Shown here: one piece after another, positions 16,758-25,831 of the stretch | Layout of the letters: each line of letters begins with the position of its first letter | How positions within the stretch are numbered: position 1 is the stretch's first letter | NCBI GenBank assembly: GCA_023402395.1 | Contig: JAEYGI010000043.1 | Location: 1 to 64,000, forward strand | Reading direction: 5' to 3' | Length of the DNA stretch: 64,000 bases | Source of the DNA: Bacillota bacterium | GTDB lineage: Bacteria > Bacillota > UBA4882 > UBA8346 | Position numbers and translations under genes: made by a program | The notes under the pieces: model-generated | Told to the model about the DNA's origin: nothing | Seen by the model: only the letters and a program-made list of their open reading frames with translations | Databases searched by the model: none

Positions 16758-17057
16758 TGATAGGTCTCCTTATCAGATTTAGGCGTTTGATGATATCCTC
16801 TGCATTCAATTTATCATAACGGTTGAATTAAATTCAGTATATAAAATTGATATTTGTTTTTCAATATTTAATGACGTTAAAATATGGTAAAATATAACAA
16901 GGTTTACGAAAAAAATTTCATTTTCGAGAAAGGATATTTTAGAATAATATAGAAATTTTATAAATAATTTGTACAGTTTTAAAATTCATGGCGTATTCTT
17001 CCGGTGCGTAACGGAAATAAGCGCTTAACGGACCGATTACATAACATTGGAGCAGTG
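16758..17057. promoter_or_regulatory. AT-rich divergent promoter region upstream of the NRPS/PKS locus
   Basis: A strongly AT-rich 300-base gap between divergent genes, unlike the surrounding DNA. Two TAAAAT boxes (16878-16883 and 16888-16893) could be -10 elements, but neither has a good -35. TTGTTT at 16854-16859 with an 18-base spacer is the nearest. Exact promoters are not assignable by eye. Confidence 0.45.
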
Positions 17058-17822
17058 ATGTTTTTTTCATTGGAAGCCGGAGTGATTGATATATATATCA
17101 GTTTCGTCTCAGATATCGATAGTTCCCTGCTGGCAAAGATGCTGAGAACGTTGAGTGAAGGCGAATTGGAGACCTTCGGCCGATACCGCCATCAGCCAAG
17201 TCGATTGGAATTTATTGGCGGACGGTATCTCTGCCGGAACCTTCTGGCCTATCATTTAGGATCCTTGCCAGAACTGATCCGGTTTCAAAAAAACGGCTAC
17301 GGCAAGCTGTATCTCTCCGGTGAAAACCCGATTCACGCGTTGGGAACGGTGCAGTTCAACCTTTCCCATTCCGGAGGGATCGTCGCCTGCGCCGTCACGC
17401 CGAATTATGAATTGGGTGTTGACGTGGAAAAGGTGGAACGGCCGATCTTTGATATAGTTGAGCGTTTTTTTACTCCGGATGAACAACGCTATGTTGCCCA
17501 GTTTCCCGAGGCTGAACGGAATCGGGCCGCTTATAAGCTATGGACCTTGAAGGAAGCATATATCAAGGCCAAAGGGCAGGGATTGGCCATGCCATTGGAT
17601 GGCGTGGATGTTTTCGGTGTAAAAACCGAGATGTTCTTTGTAACCCTTGAGCCGCGCTCCGGGTATTTTCTATCCATTGCCGCCGAGAGGCGGGACCCGC
17701 CTTTCCGGAAGCGTTTCCGGGACATCAATCTACAGCGGCTGGACGATACGGTGATTGACACTAACCCGGTTCGAAAAATGACTGAGTTTTCTCTGTCAGA
17801 CTTATCCGCCCCGGTTTTATAG
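17058..17822 (+). CDS. Sfp-type 4'-phosphopantetheinyl transferase
   Basis: It transfers phosphopantetheine from coenzyme A to the conserved Ser of carrier domains and should activate the nine carrier domains of this locus. The 254-residue protein has the Sfp/EntD hallmarks: FNLSHSGG, the metal-binding LGVDVEKV (GxDxE), FFTPDEQ, and LWTLKEAYIKAKGQGL (KEAxxKxxG). ATG 17058 is chosen because GGAG stands 6 bases upstream. A longer frame starts at GTG 17004, without support. The gene ends one base before the first NRPS gene, so the two are coupled, and it appears to be the first gene of the locus. Confidence 0.93.
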   Translation: MFFSLEAGVIDIYISFVSDIDSSLLAKMLRTLSEGELETFGRYRHQPSRLEFIGGRYLCRNLLAYHLGSLPELIRFQKNGYGKLYLSGENPIHALGTVQFNLSHSGGIVACAVTPNYELGVDVEKVERPIFDIVERFFTPDEQRYVAQFPEAERNRAAYKLWTLKEAYIKAKGQGLAMPLDGVDVFGVKTEMFFVTLEPRSGYFLSIAAERRDPPFRKRFRDINLQRLDDTVIDTNPVRKMTEFSLSDLSAPVL

Positions 17823-20800
17823 ATGCGATTATCAAAATTGATAGAGGTGTTTCACTTGGAGAGAGATTATCTCCCACTGACCCACCCGCAACGGCGAATC
17901 TGGTATAATGAAAAAATTTATCCGCATACTTCCGTACATAATGTGGGGGGACCGGTACAGATAAAAGGCGCGATCGACCTTTCCCTGCTTGAGGAAGCGA
18001 TCAATTATTTTATCAAAAGCCATGAAGGAGTAAGAATCCGGCTACGGGAAGTACGCGGGGAATGCTTTCAATATGTTGAACCGTATCAATATCAGTATCT
18101 GAAATTGATTGATTTCAGCGGTTTTGACGAGCCAGAGCGGGCGTACGAGGAATGGATCCGGACCAAAAGCGGCGAGCCGTTTACCTTGCTGGAATCGGCA
18201 TTGTATGAGTTTGTCCGTTTTCAGCTTGCCGAGGATGACCGGGGGTATCTGGTCCGTTTTCATCATATCATCGCCGACGGTTGGTCCATAAATCTTCTCA
18301 CCGATGCGATTTACAGCCATTATCTCCGATTGAAGCAGGGGCAAGCGATAGTAATAGAGCCTGCTCCGTCGTATGTGGAGTATTTCAGCCTGGAGGCGGG
18401 CTATCTCCGGTCCGAACGCTTTGAAAAGGACCGGCTGTTTTGGAAAGGGAAATTCACTGCTTTACCCGCTTCTTTTTTAATTCAAGACTCCGGTGATACG
18501 CGCGGGCGTAGAAAAACCGTTCAGTTGGACGCGGGGTTCTCCGGAAAAATCAAGGAGTTTGCCGCATCTCGCAAACTGTCATTGAACACGTTTTTTATCG
18601 CATTAATGGCCGTCGAATGGGAACGGTTCGCCCAACCGGAAGAGATCATTTTGGGCATACCGGTGCTTAACCGTTCCGGGAAGAAGGGAAAAGGAATCTT
18701 CGGGATGTTTACCAGCACGATGCCGTTCCGGATCGTTCTGGACGAGCGGGAAACCGTCTCCGATTTCCTGATCCGGCTCCATGAGGAATTAAGGCAAAGT
18801 TATTTTCATCAGAAATATCCGTATGATCTTCTGGCTCGGGAATTAGAGTTGAAGAAACGCGGGTACGACAGTCTGTTTCAGATATGCGTCAATTATTACA
18901 ATACTAAGCTGATTACGGATTGGGACGGCTTCACGGTCGAGAATACCGAGTTTTATAACGGTAATCAGGTTTATGCTATGCAATTGGTGATTAAGGATTG
19001 GTCCGATTCGAACCGTTTAACTCTAGATATCGATTATAAAACCGCCGTTTTCAGCGATGAACGGATTGAGCGGATGATCGGACGCCTGCTGCAGTTAGCC
19101 GACCAAATGGTGAGTTTCCCGGAACGGAAATTGGCGGAAATTGAGCTTTTGGAAGCTTCCGAAACGAACCGGTTACTTTACGGGTTCAACGCCACTCAAG
19201 CAGACTATCCCAGGGAGATAACCATTTATCAGTTGTTTGAGGAGCAAGTGGAACGGACTCCGGAACGAATTGCGATCCGGCATGAGGGACGCTGCCTCAC
19301 CTATGCCGAATTGAATATCAGGGCCAATCAGTGGGCAAGGGCATTGCGATGTAAAGGGGTGGGGAGGGGAACGGCAGTGGCGCTGCTTGCCACGCACTCC
19401 ATTGAAACCGTGATTGGAATCCTGGGGGTTTTAAAAACGGGCGGATATTATTTGCCCATTGACATCAATTATCCGGTGGACCGGATCGCTTATTTACTGG
19501 GAGATTCCAACGCACGGCTGGCGTTGACCAACCTCGTTCCCGATCCGGGGCTGGCGGCCGTGGTGGAATGGATCGATTTGGCCGGGTCGCCTCCCGGTGA
19601 AACGGACCCGGACGCTCTTAACCCGGAACCGCTCAGCGGGCCGGAGGATTTGGCCTATGTCATTTATACTTCGGGATCGACCGGGAAGCCCAAGGGAGTC
19701 ATGATTACCCATCGCGGTTTGGTCAATTATATCTGGTGGGCCCAAAAAGTGTATCTCCGTGGAGTTGAAGAGCGGTTTGCGCTTTATTCGTCACTGGCGT
19801 TTGACCTGACTGTGACCTCAATTTTCACGCCACTGATCTCCGGCAATCAGATATTAGTATATCAAGATGACGGCTCGGAGTTCATTTTATACAAAATTAT
19901 GCGTGAGAACCTGGCCACGGTGATTAAACTAACGCCTTCCCATCTGTCGTTGCTCAAGGATTTGGACAATCGCGGCGCGGCGGTTGAAACTTTTATCGTC
20001 GGGGGAGAGGACTTAAAGGCTAGCCTGGCTGCGGAGATTCAACGCAGCTTCGATAGACAAATCACGATTTATAACGAATACGGACCGACTGAAACTGTCG
20101 TTGGCTGCATGCTCCATCGTTACGATTCTAGAACTGATACAAATGGGTCAGTTCCGATCGGAGTTCCCGCCGACAATGTTCAAATTTATATTCTTGATCG
20201 AAACCTTCGGCTAGTGCCGGAAGAAGCGAGCGGAGAGATTTATATCTCCGGTGACGGCGTGGCCAAAGGCTACTGGAACCGGCCCGAATTAACGGCGGAA
20301 CGGTTCATAGCCAACCCGTTCCGGCCCGGCGGCCGGATGTATAAGAGCGGCGATCTGGCCAAGTACCGAAACGACGGGAAACTGATCTACCTGGGTCGGA
20401 TCGACAGTCAGGTGAAGATCAGAGGGCACCGGATCGAATTGGGTGAGATCGAGCAGCAACTTTTGACTCATCCGGCAATTCGGGACGCGGTAGTCATTGA
20501 TATCGAAAACGAGCGCCGTGAAAAGTATCTGTGCGCTTATGCTACAACCCAAGCGGGAGTCGGGCCCGGGGAGTTGCGGACTCATCTCAGCCGGAATCTA
20601 CCGGAGATCATGATTCCGAAAGCCTTCGTGTTTCTGCCAGAATTGCCATTAACGGTTAACGGCAAGGTAAACCGGACATTATTGCCGGAACCGGTTCTCC
20701 AGCCGGAAGAAGTAACATTTGCCGCCGCCGAGACCGAACCGGAGGAACAGTTGGTCCGGACCGCGGCGGCGGTGTTAAACCTCGACCGCGTCAGCCTGAA

Positions 20801-22352
20801 CGATAATTTTTATCATCTCGGCGGCGACTCGATCAAAGCCATTCAAATCGCGTCCAGACTCAATGACTGCGGGTTTAAGCTTAAAGTTGGGGATGTTCTG
20901 GCCAATCCGGTTTTCAGAGAGATGGCGGCTTGTTTGGAAGTTATCAAGCTCAATGTCCCGACTGACCTGCAGTTGGTTGAGGGTGTAGTTGAGCCGACAC
21001 CCATCGTTTCCTGGTTCTTCTCGCAACAATTTGCCGAACCGCATCATTATAACCAGTCCGTGTTATTGAGACTTGAGCCGGATATGGAGCGGGATTCGTT
21101 GCGGCAAGCTCTTCAAGAATTGACGCGCAGGCATGATGCCTTGCGATTGAACTATGATTCAAGAATCGGGCGGTTATTCTATAATATCCGGCACTGGGAA
21201 GAACCCTTTCCGGTCCAATGGTTTGACCTGTCCGCTGATGCTGTGGAACGAAGACACGGCAAGCTCCAGACCCTGGGGCAGGCGTTGAAAGCCGGCTTAG
21301 ACCTGGAGTCGGACCGATTGTTTAGAGCCGCCGGATTCGATCTAGGCCAGGATGGAATGAGGTTATTACTTACCGCGCATCACTTGGTGATCGATGGAGT
21401 GTCATGGCGGATCCTTCTGGAGGAATTCGTTGCAATCTTGCGGGCGATCACCGCCGGGGTTACGGTGGCCCCGGCCCCTAAGACAACTTCGCTGCAAGAA
21501 TGGGCCGCGGCGATCGGGAAGTACAGCCAATCGCCATCCATCCAAGACGAATTGAGATATTGGCAAAGAACGCTGGAGGGAGTCTCGGCTTTTCCGGTTG
21601 AACACCGGAGCGGTCCCGAGATTCACCGCTTCGCCGCGAAAACCGAGGTTCATCTTGACGCAGCTCAAACGCAGGAGTTGTTGACCGGCGCTAATAGCGC
21701 CTATCATACTGAACCGTGGGAGTTGATTATCGCCGCGCTGTCCATGGCGATCAAAGATCATACCGGCCTGGACGATCTCCTGTTGGAGGTGGAAGGACAC
21801 GGCCGAAGCGATCTTATCGACAGGGATCTGTCAAAAACAACGGGTTGGTTTACCACCCTTTTTCCTGTGCGTCTCATGATAACTGATATGGATCTATCTA
21901 TTCATATTCGCTCCATTAAAGAGCAATTACGAAAAGTGCCCAATCAAGGATTTCATTACGGTATACTGAAATATTTAACCCGATCAATAACAGGTGTTAT
22001 TCCTAAAGGAGTTCGTTTCAATTACCTCGGTGAGTTTGACAATTCGTTCGATAATCGCCTTTTTACGATTTCAAGCGTGGAGGATACCGGCGCCGAAATC
22101 GGGGCCGAAAACGAAATGACAGCGCTCATTGATATCAATGCCATGGTAATTGAAAGGCAATTGCGGATTGGGCTGGCTTATAACGGGAATTGTTTTTCAG
22201 CGGAATACATGGACACCTTCGCGTTGCAATTAGCCAACCGGTTAGCAGAGATCATCGGACATTGCCTGGCCAAGGAATCGTCCGAATTCACCCCGTCTGA
22301 TTTTGGGACGCTGGATTTATCCCAATCGGAGCTTGATGCGCTTTTTGACTGA
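17823..22352 (+). CDS. NRPS loading module C-A-T-E, predicted to make N-acyl-D-asparagine
   Basis: A 1509-residue synthetase. An N-terminal C domain (HHIIADGWS near residue 147) has no carrier before it, so it probably acylates the first amino acid with a fatty acyl group. The A domain (~460-960) has YTSGSTGKPKG, NEYGPTE, YKSGDLAKY and KIRGHRIELGEIE. Its hand-read code is D-L-T-K-I-G-E-V-G-K, matching published Asn codes (DLTKLGEVGK and close variants). The T domain has LGGDSIKA near 1000. The E domain (~1040-1500) has HHLVIDGVSWRIL, VEGHGR and FNYLGEFDN, so the residue should become D. Start is uncertain: ATG 17823 lacks a ribosome site, whereas TTG 17856 has GAGGTG 6 bases upstream. The next gene is a ClbP-like peptidase, so this is the prodrug-cap module. 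Confidence 0.92.
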   Translation: MRLSKLIEVFHLERDYLPLTHPQRRIWYNEKIYPHTSVHNVGGPVQIKGAIDLSLLEEAINYFIKSHEGVRIRLREVRGECFQYVEPYQYQYLKLIDFSGFDEPERAYEEWIRTKSGEPFTLLESALYEFVRFQLAEDDRGYLVRFHHIIADGWSINLLTDAIYSHYLRLKQGQAIVIEPAPSYVEYFSLEAGYLRSERFEKDRLFWKGKFTALPASFLIQDSGDTRGRRKTVQLDAGFSGKIKEFAASRKLSLNTFFIALMAVEWERFAQPEEIILGIPVLNRSGKKGKGIFGMFTSTMPFRIVLDERETVSDFLIRLHEELRQSYFHQKYPYDLLARELELKKRGYDSLFQICVNYYNTKLITDWDGFTVENTEFYNGNQVYAMQLVIKDWSDSNRLTLDIDYKTAVFSDERIERMIGRLLQLADQMVSFPERKLAEIELLEASETNRLLYGFNATQADYPREITIYQLFEEQVERTPERIAIRHEGRCLTYAELNIRANQWARALRCKGVGRGTAVALLATHSIETVIGILGVLKTGGYYLPIDINYPVDRIAYLLGDSNARLALTNLVPDPGLAAVVEWIDLAGSPPGETDPDALNPEPLSGPEDLAYVIYTSGSTGKPKGVMITHRGLVNYIWWAQKVYLRGVEERFALYSSLAFDLTVTSIFTPLISGNQILVYQDDGSEFILYKIMRENLATVIKLTPSHLSLLKDLDNRGAAVETFIVGGEDLKASLAAEIQRSFDRQITIYNEYGPTETVVGCMLHRYDSRTDTNGSVPIGVPADNVQIYILDRNLRLVPEEASGEIYISGDGVAKGYWNRPELTAERFIANPFRPGGRMYKSGDLAKYRNDGKLIYLGRIDSQVKIRGHRIELGEIEQQLLTHPAIRDAVVIDIENERREKYLCAYATTQAGVGPGELRTHLSRNLPEIMIPKAFVFLPELPLTVNGKVNRTLLPEPVLQPEEVTFAAAETEPEEQLVRTAAAVLNLDRVSLNDNFYHLGGDSIKAIQIASRLNDCGFKLKVGDVLANPVFREMAACLEVIKLNVPTDLQLVEGVVEPTPIVSWFFSQQFAEPHHYNQSVLLRLEPDMERDSLRQALQELTRRHDALRLNYDSRIGRLFYNIRHWEEPFPVQWFDLSADAVERRHGKLQTLGQALKAGLDLESDRLFRAAGFDLGQDGMRLLLTAHHLVIDGVSWRILLEEFVAILRAITAGVTVAPAPKTTSLQEWAAAIGKYSQSPSIQDELRYWQRTLEGVSAFPVEHRSGPEIHRFAAKTEVHLDAAQTQELLTGANSAYHTEPWELIIAALSMAIKDHTGLDDLLLEVEGHGRSDLIDRDLSKTTGWFTTLFPVRLMITDMDLSIHIRSIKEQLRKVPNQGFHYGILKYLTRSITGVIPKGVRFNYLGEFDNSFDNRLFTISSVEDTGAEIGAENEMTALIDINAMVIERQLRIGLAYNGNCFSAEYMDTFALQLANRLAEIIGHCLAKESSEFTPSDFGTLDLSQSELDALFD

Positions 22353-22370
22353 ATAAGGAAGGATAGCCCA

Positions 22371-23978
22371 GTGAAGGATAAGCGGAATGTTTTACTCAGA
22401 TTATTGGCGGGATACCTGTGCGGATTGCTGTTGGCAACGGCTGCGTCGATTATGGCCGCGAACACGGCTTCCGATCATTTTGCACCAGAGAAGCTGGCCG
22501 TGATGGAGAGATATGTTCGGGAGCGAATGGGTTGGGGCCATATTCCGGGAGCTACGGTGGTTATCGTCAGCCATAGCCAGGTTTATTTTAAGGGGTTCGG
22601 CTATGCCGACATCACGACCAAACGCCCGGTTGATAAAGACACCTTATTTGAGTTGGGTTCAACCAGCAAAGCGTTTACCGCCCTTGGCATATTGCGCCTT
22701 CAGGAAGATGGTTTGCTGGATGTCCGGGACAATGTCCGGAAGTATCTCCCCTGGTTTAAAATGTTTTACATCGAGAAATCGGCCAATCCGACCATCGAAT
22801 ATCTAAATCGTAATAAGACTGTTCAAAAATTTATTCCCTGGCTTCAAACGCGGAAAACGGCCGAGATCACCATCGCAGAGTTACTGCGTCATTCCAGTGG
22901 AATCCGAACCGAATACATTGCCGATATTATGCCAGGAACCGACGCAAAAGCATTGGAGCGAACCGTCCGGAATCTGGTGGGCAAGGATTTGGAGGATGAA
23001 CCCGGGCGTCAGCACGTGTACTCCACGTTGAACTATGATGTTTTGGGATTGATTATTCAGGAAGTATCGGGACTTCCGTTCGAGACCTATATGAAGCTGA
23101 ACGTCCTGGAGCCGTTGGGATTGAAGCATACCTACATTTTGTATCCTGAGCCGCCGGATCGGGATCATATGTCAGCCGGACATAAATTAAGCTTCTGGCG
23201 GACGGTGAAATTTACGTCGCCGGTTTATCGTGGCAACGCGCCAGCTGGTTATTTTATCACCAATGCCGAAGATCTGACTCGCTGGCTCCGGATCCAATTG
23301 GGAGAAATTCCATTGGAAGGCAAAGAACGGGCGATAATTGAAAAATCGCATCAGGACCCGTATGGATATAGTTTCGGTTGGAATGTCTATCGCGTTAACC
23401 AACGGGTCGTCCGGATGTGGCATACCGGTGGGAATAACAATTTTGCCGCCTATATTGAATTCCGGCCGGAGGAAAAGGTCGGCGTCGGGGTCCTTTTGAA
23501 CCTGAACTCCTATTATCATCAATTATTCGGTGAAGGGATCCTGAACATCATTACCGGGAAAGGCAGGGTACCCACGGTTGTTTTCGATCTGTATCAATAT
23601 ATGGATATTGTTTCAATCCTCCTGATTGCTACTTTGTTATTTACTTTATACATTTCGTCCCGTTCTACGAGGGACCAGCTGAGAAATAACACTAAATTCG
23701 TAGGCTTGAACCGGAAGAATTTGTTTAAATTGATTTTGTGGATCGCCACCGCACTGGTCTGGGGATTTCTCATCTATTTTTTACCATATCTACTTTTCCA
23801 ATATTCATGGCAATTCGCCCTGATCTGGTCGCCATACAGCTTCCCGGTCGCAATCGGATTGCTGATCGTACAGAGCATCATCGGTTTTATCTATTACTGG
23901 AATGTAATCTTTTATAAGTGCAATAAGCCGAACCGGCGCAAACAATTTTCGTGGCGTAATTTATTTCAAGAGATGTAA
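22371..23978 (+). CDS. ClbP/XcnG-type membrane D-asparaginyl peptidase (prodrug activation)
   Basis: A 535-residue serine peptidase of the beta-lactamase-fold S12 family. A signal peptide at the N-terminus (hydrophobic LLAGYLCGLLLATAASIMAA) puts the catalytic domain outside the membrane. The catalytic S97-T-S-K100 lies in FELGSTSKAFTAL, the Tyr (Y217) in HVYSTLNYDVLG and the third motif H351-T-G-G. Three hydrophobic helices close the protein (about 405-425, 450-475, 485-515). This layout is that of colibactin ClbP and xenocoumacin XcnG, which remove an N-acyl-D-Asn cap in the periplasm or at the outer membrane face. The preceding gene makes exactly such a cap. GTG start with AAGGAAGG upstream. 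Generic S12 hydrolase is the alternative, but membrane layout and context argue against it. Confidence 0.87.
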   Translation: MKDKRNVLLRLLAGYLCGLLLATAASIMAANTASDHFAPEKLAVMERYVRERMGWGHIPGATVVIVSHSQVYFKGFGYADITTKRPVDKDTLFELGSTSKAFTALGILRLQEDGLLDVRDNVRKYLPWFKMFYIEKSANPTIEYLNRNKTVQKFIPWLQTRKTAEITIAELLRHSSGIRTEYIADIMPGTDAKALERTVRNLVGKDLEDEPGRQHVYSTLNYDVLGLIIQEVSGLPFETYMKLNVLEPLGLKHTYILYPEPPDRDHMSAGHKLSFWRTVKFTSPVYRGNAPAGYFITNAEDLTRWLRIQLGEIPLEGKERAIIEKSHQDPYGYSFGWNVYRVNQRVVRMWHTGGNNNFAAYIEFRPEEKVGVGVLLNLNSYYHQLFGEGILNIITGKGRVPTVVFDLYQYMDIVSILLIATLLFTLYISSRSTRDQLRNNTKFVGLNRKNLFKLILWIATALVWGFLIYFLPYLLFQYSWQFALIWSPYSFPVAIGLLIVQSIIGFIYYWNVIFYKCNKPNRRKQFSWRNLFQEM

Positions 23979-24094
23979 AGTCGCATGGTTAATCCAGCGA
24001 AAGCCCGAGTCCGAAAGGATTTTGAGCGCGAGCAATATGGAATAAGCTGATACAGGTTCGTCATAAGACCTTCAACGTTAGGAGATTTGACGTT

Positions 24095-25813
24095 ATGACT
24101 GAAACCAACCGGAACATGATGGGGAGTATCTTCGGTTTTTTGAAGCCGTATATGAAAGAGCAGCTTCTGACCTTGGTCTGTATTATCCTGGGATCGGTGG
24201 TCAGCCTGCAATACCCGTTGATTATCAAGATCATCGTGGATGATGTGTTGATCAACCAAAACGTAGGGATGCTCTACACGATGCTGGTTGTTTATGCCAC
24301 GCTCTTTCTTTTGGGATTTCTATTCACATTTCTGACGCAGTTTATGAACGCGTTGAACACTCAATTTTTCGCCTATAATGTTAAAAAGCGTCTGTATACA
24401 CAACTGGAACAGGCCCCGATCAAATTCCTGAACAAGACCAATACCGGCGAGATCGTCAGCGCGTTTAACAGCGATATCGATACGATTAGCAAATTCTTGT
24501 CCACCGATTTGCTGACGATCGTTAATAACATTTTAAATATCATGGTAGTAATCGTTATTATTCTGATTCTCAATCTAAAACTGGCTTTGCTGTTCCTCTC
24601 GGTATTGCCGTTCTTTTATTTCTCGGTCCTGACGACCCGTGGTTATATCAAATCCGCCCTGGAGCGGCGCAGAGAGTTGGTTTCCTCTCAAAACAAATTG
24701 CTGCAAAACGTGTTCCCCAATATTAAGCTGGTCAAGCTTTTCGTGGCGCAACGTTTCTTTTTGAAGAAGTTTTTCATGATCCAAAATGATACCATTGGGG
24801 CGGAGATTCGGTCGGCAGTTTGGACCGCTTTGCTTGACCGGTTGGCCAACCTGATTATTCTGGCCGGGAATATCATTATCATCTGGTACGGCTCCAACCT
24901 GGTCTTTCAGAATCAATTGACGATCGGCGGTTTGATGGCGTTTTACACCTATGTGCCGCTGCTGTTTCAACCGGTCAGGGCGATTGTAGGATCCAGCGTC
25001 CAATGGCGCGCCTTCCGGATTGCATTCAACAAGATTTCCAAGTTTCTCGATCTAGAAACCGAAAAAGACATCAGCAGCCGTTACCGGATAGCGGCGGGGC
25101 GAATCGTTTTTGAAAACGTGTTTTTCGCCTACCCCGAAAAGCAGGTCATCACCGGCTTAACTCTGAACGTCGAAGCTGGTGAAAAGATTGCGCTGATCGG
25201 AAAAAACGGCAGCGGGAAAACGACATTGACTCATCTATTGTTACGCCTATATGAGATTGATAAAGGCCGGATCCTCATCGACGATGTCGATCTCCATAGT
25301 TACTCCAAGAGCCACCTGCGCCGGAATATCGGAATCGTCACCCAGGAAACCAACTTTTTCAATCTTTCGATTGAGGAAAATTTCCGAATCGCCGCTCCCA
25401 ACTGCGGTCTTCAAGACATCATCGAAGCTAGCCAGCAAACCGGTGCCCATCAATTCATCAAAGTTTTACCCGATCAGTATCAGACGCTGATCGGAGAACG
25501 AGGCTACAATTTTTCCGGCGGGCAGTTGCAGAAATTGGCCATTTCCCGCCTGATCCTGAAAGACCCGCGCATCATTCTTTTTGATGAGGCCACCTCTTCC
25601 CTTGACCCGGAAAGCACCCGGATTTTTTATGGTTTATTTAATTCGGTATTTCAAGAACGGACTATTATTTTTATATTGCATGATCTAAAAAGTCTTTTCT
25701 ATGCGGACCGGGTGATTTTACTCAAAGACGGAGCGGTAGAGAAAGAGTACTCACGAAAAGAGATCATCGCAGAACGCGATCTTATTAATAAACTGGTTAA
25801 AGAAATCGCATAG
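24095..25813 (+). CDS. ABC exporter, fused membrane and ATPase domains
   Basis: A 572-residue half-transporter that should dimerise. Residues ~20-310 are six membrane helices of the type I exporter fold. The NBD follows, with Walker A LIGKNGSGKTTLTHLL, Q-loop VTQET, signature NFSGGQLQKLAISRL, Walker B IILFDEATSSLD and switch His in ILHDL. It is followed 19 bases later by an HlyD-like adaptor, a pairing usual for peptide or metabolite export. In zwittermicin-type systems the peptidase and an ABC exporter are fused; here they are separate neighbouring genes. It most likely exports the capped precursor to the peptidase, and may also provide self-protection. The ribosome site TAGGAG lies about 10 bases before the ATG. 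Confidence 0.9.
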   Translation: MTETNRNMMGSIFGFLKPYMKEQLLTLVCIILGSVVSLQYPLIIKIIVDDVLINQNVGMLYTMLVVYATLFLLGFLFTFLTQFMNALNTQFFAYNVKKRLYTQLEQAPIKFLNKTNTGEIVSAFNSDIDTISKFLSTDLLTIVNNILNIMVVIVIILILNLKLALLFLSVLPFFYFSVLTTRGYIKSALERRRELVSSQNKLLQNVFPNIKLVKLFVAQRFFLKKFFMIQNDTIGAEIRSAVWTALLDRLANLIILAGNIIIIWYGSNLVFQNQLTIGGLMAFYTYVPLLFQPVRAIVGSSVQWRAFRIAFNKISKFLDLETEKDISSRYRIAAGRIVFENVFFAYPEKQVITGLTLNVEAGEKIALIGKNGSGKTTLTHLLLRLYEIDKGRILIDDVDLHSYSKSHLRRNIGIVTQETNFFNLSIEENFRIAAPNCGLQDIIEASQQTGAHQFIKVLPDQYQTLIGERGYNFSGGQLQKLAISRLILKDPRIILFDEATSSLDPESTRIFYGLFNSVFQERTIIFILHDLKSLFYADRVILLKDGAVEKEYSRKEIIAERDLINKLVKEIA

Positions 25814-25831
25814 CAATCGGAGGAAAGCGGC

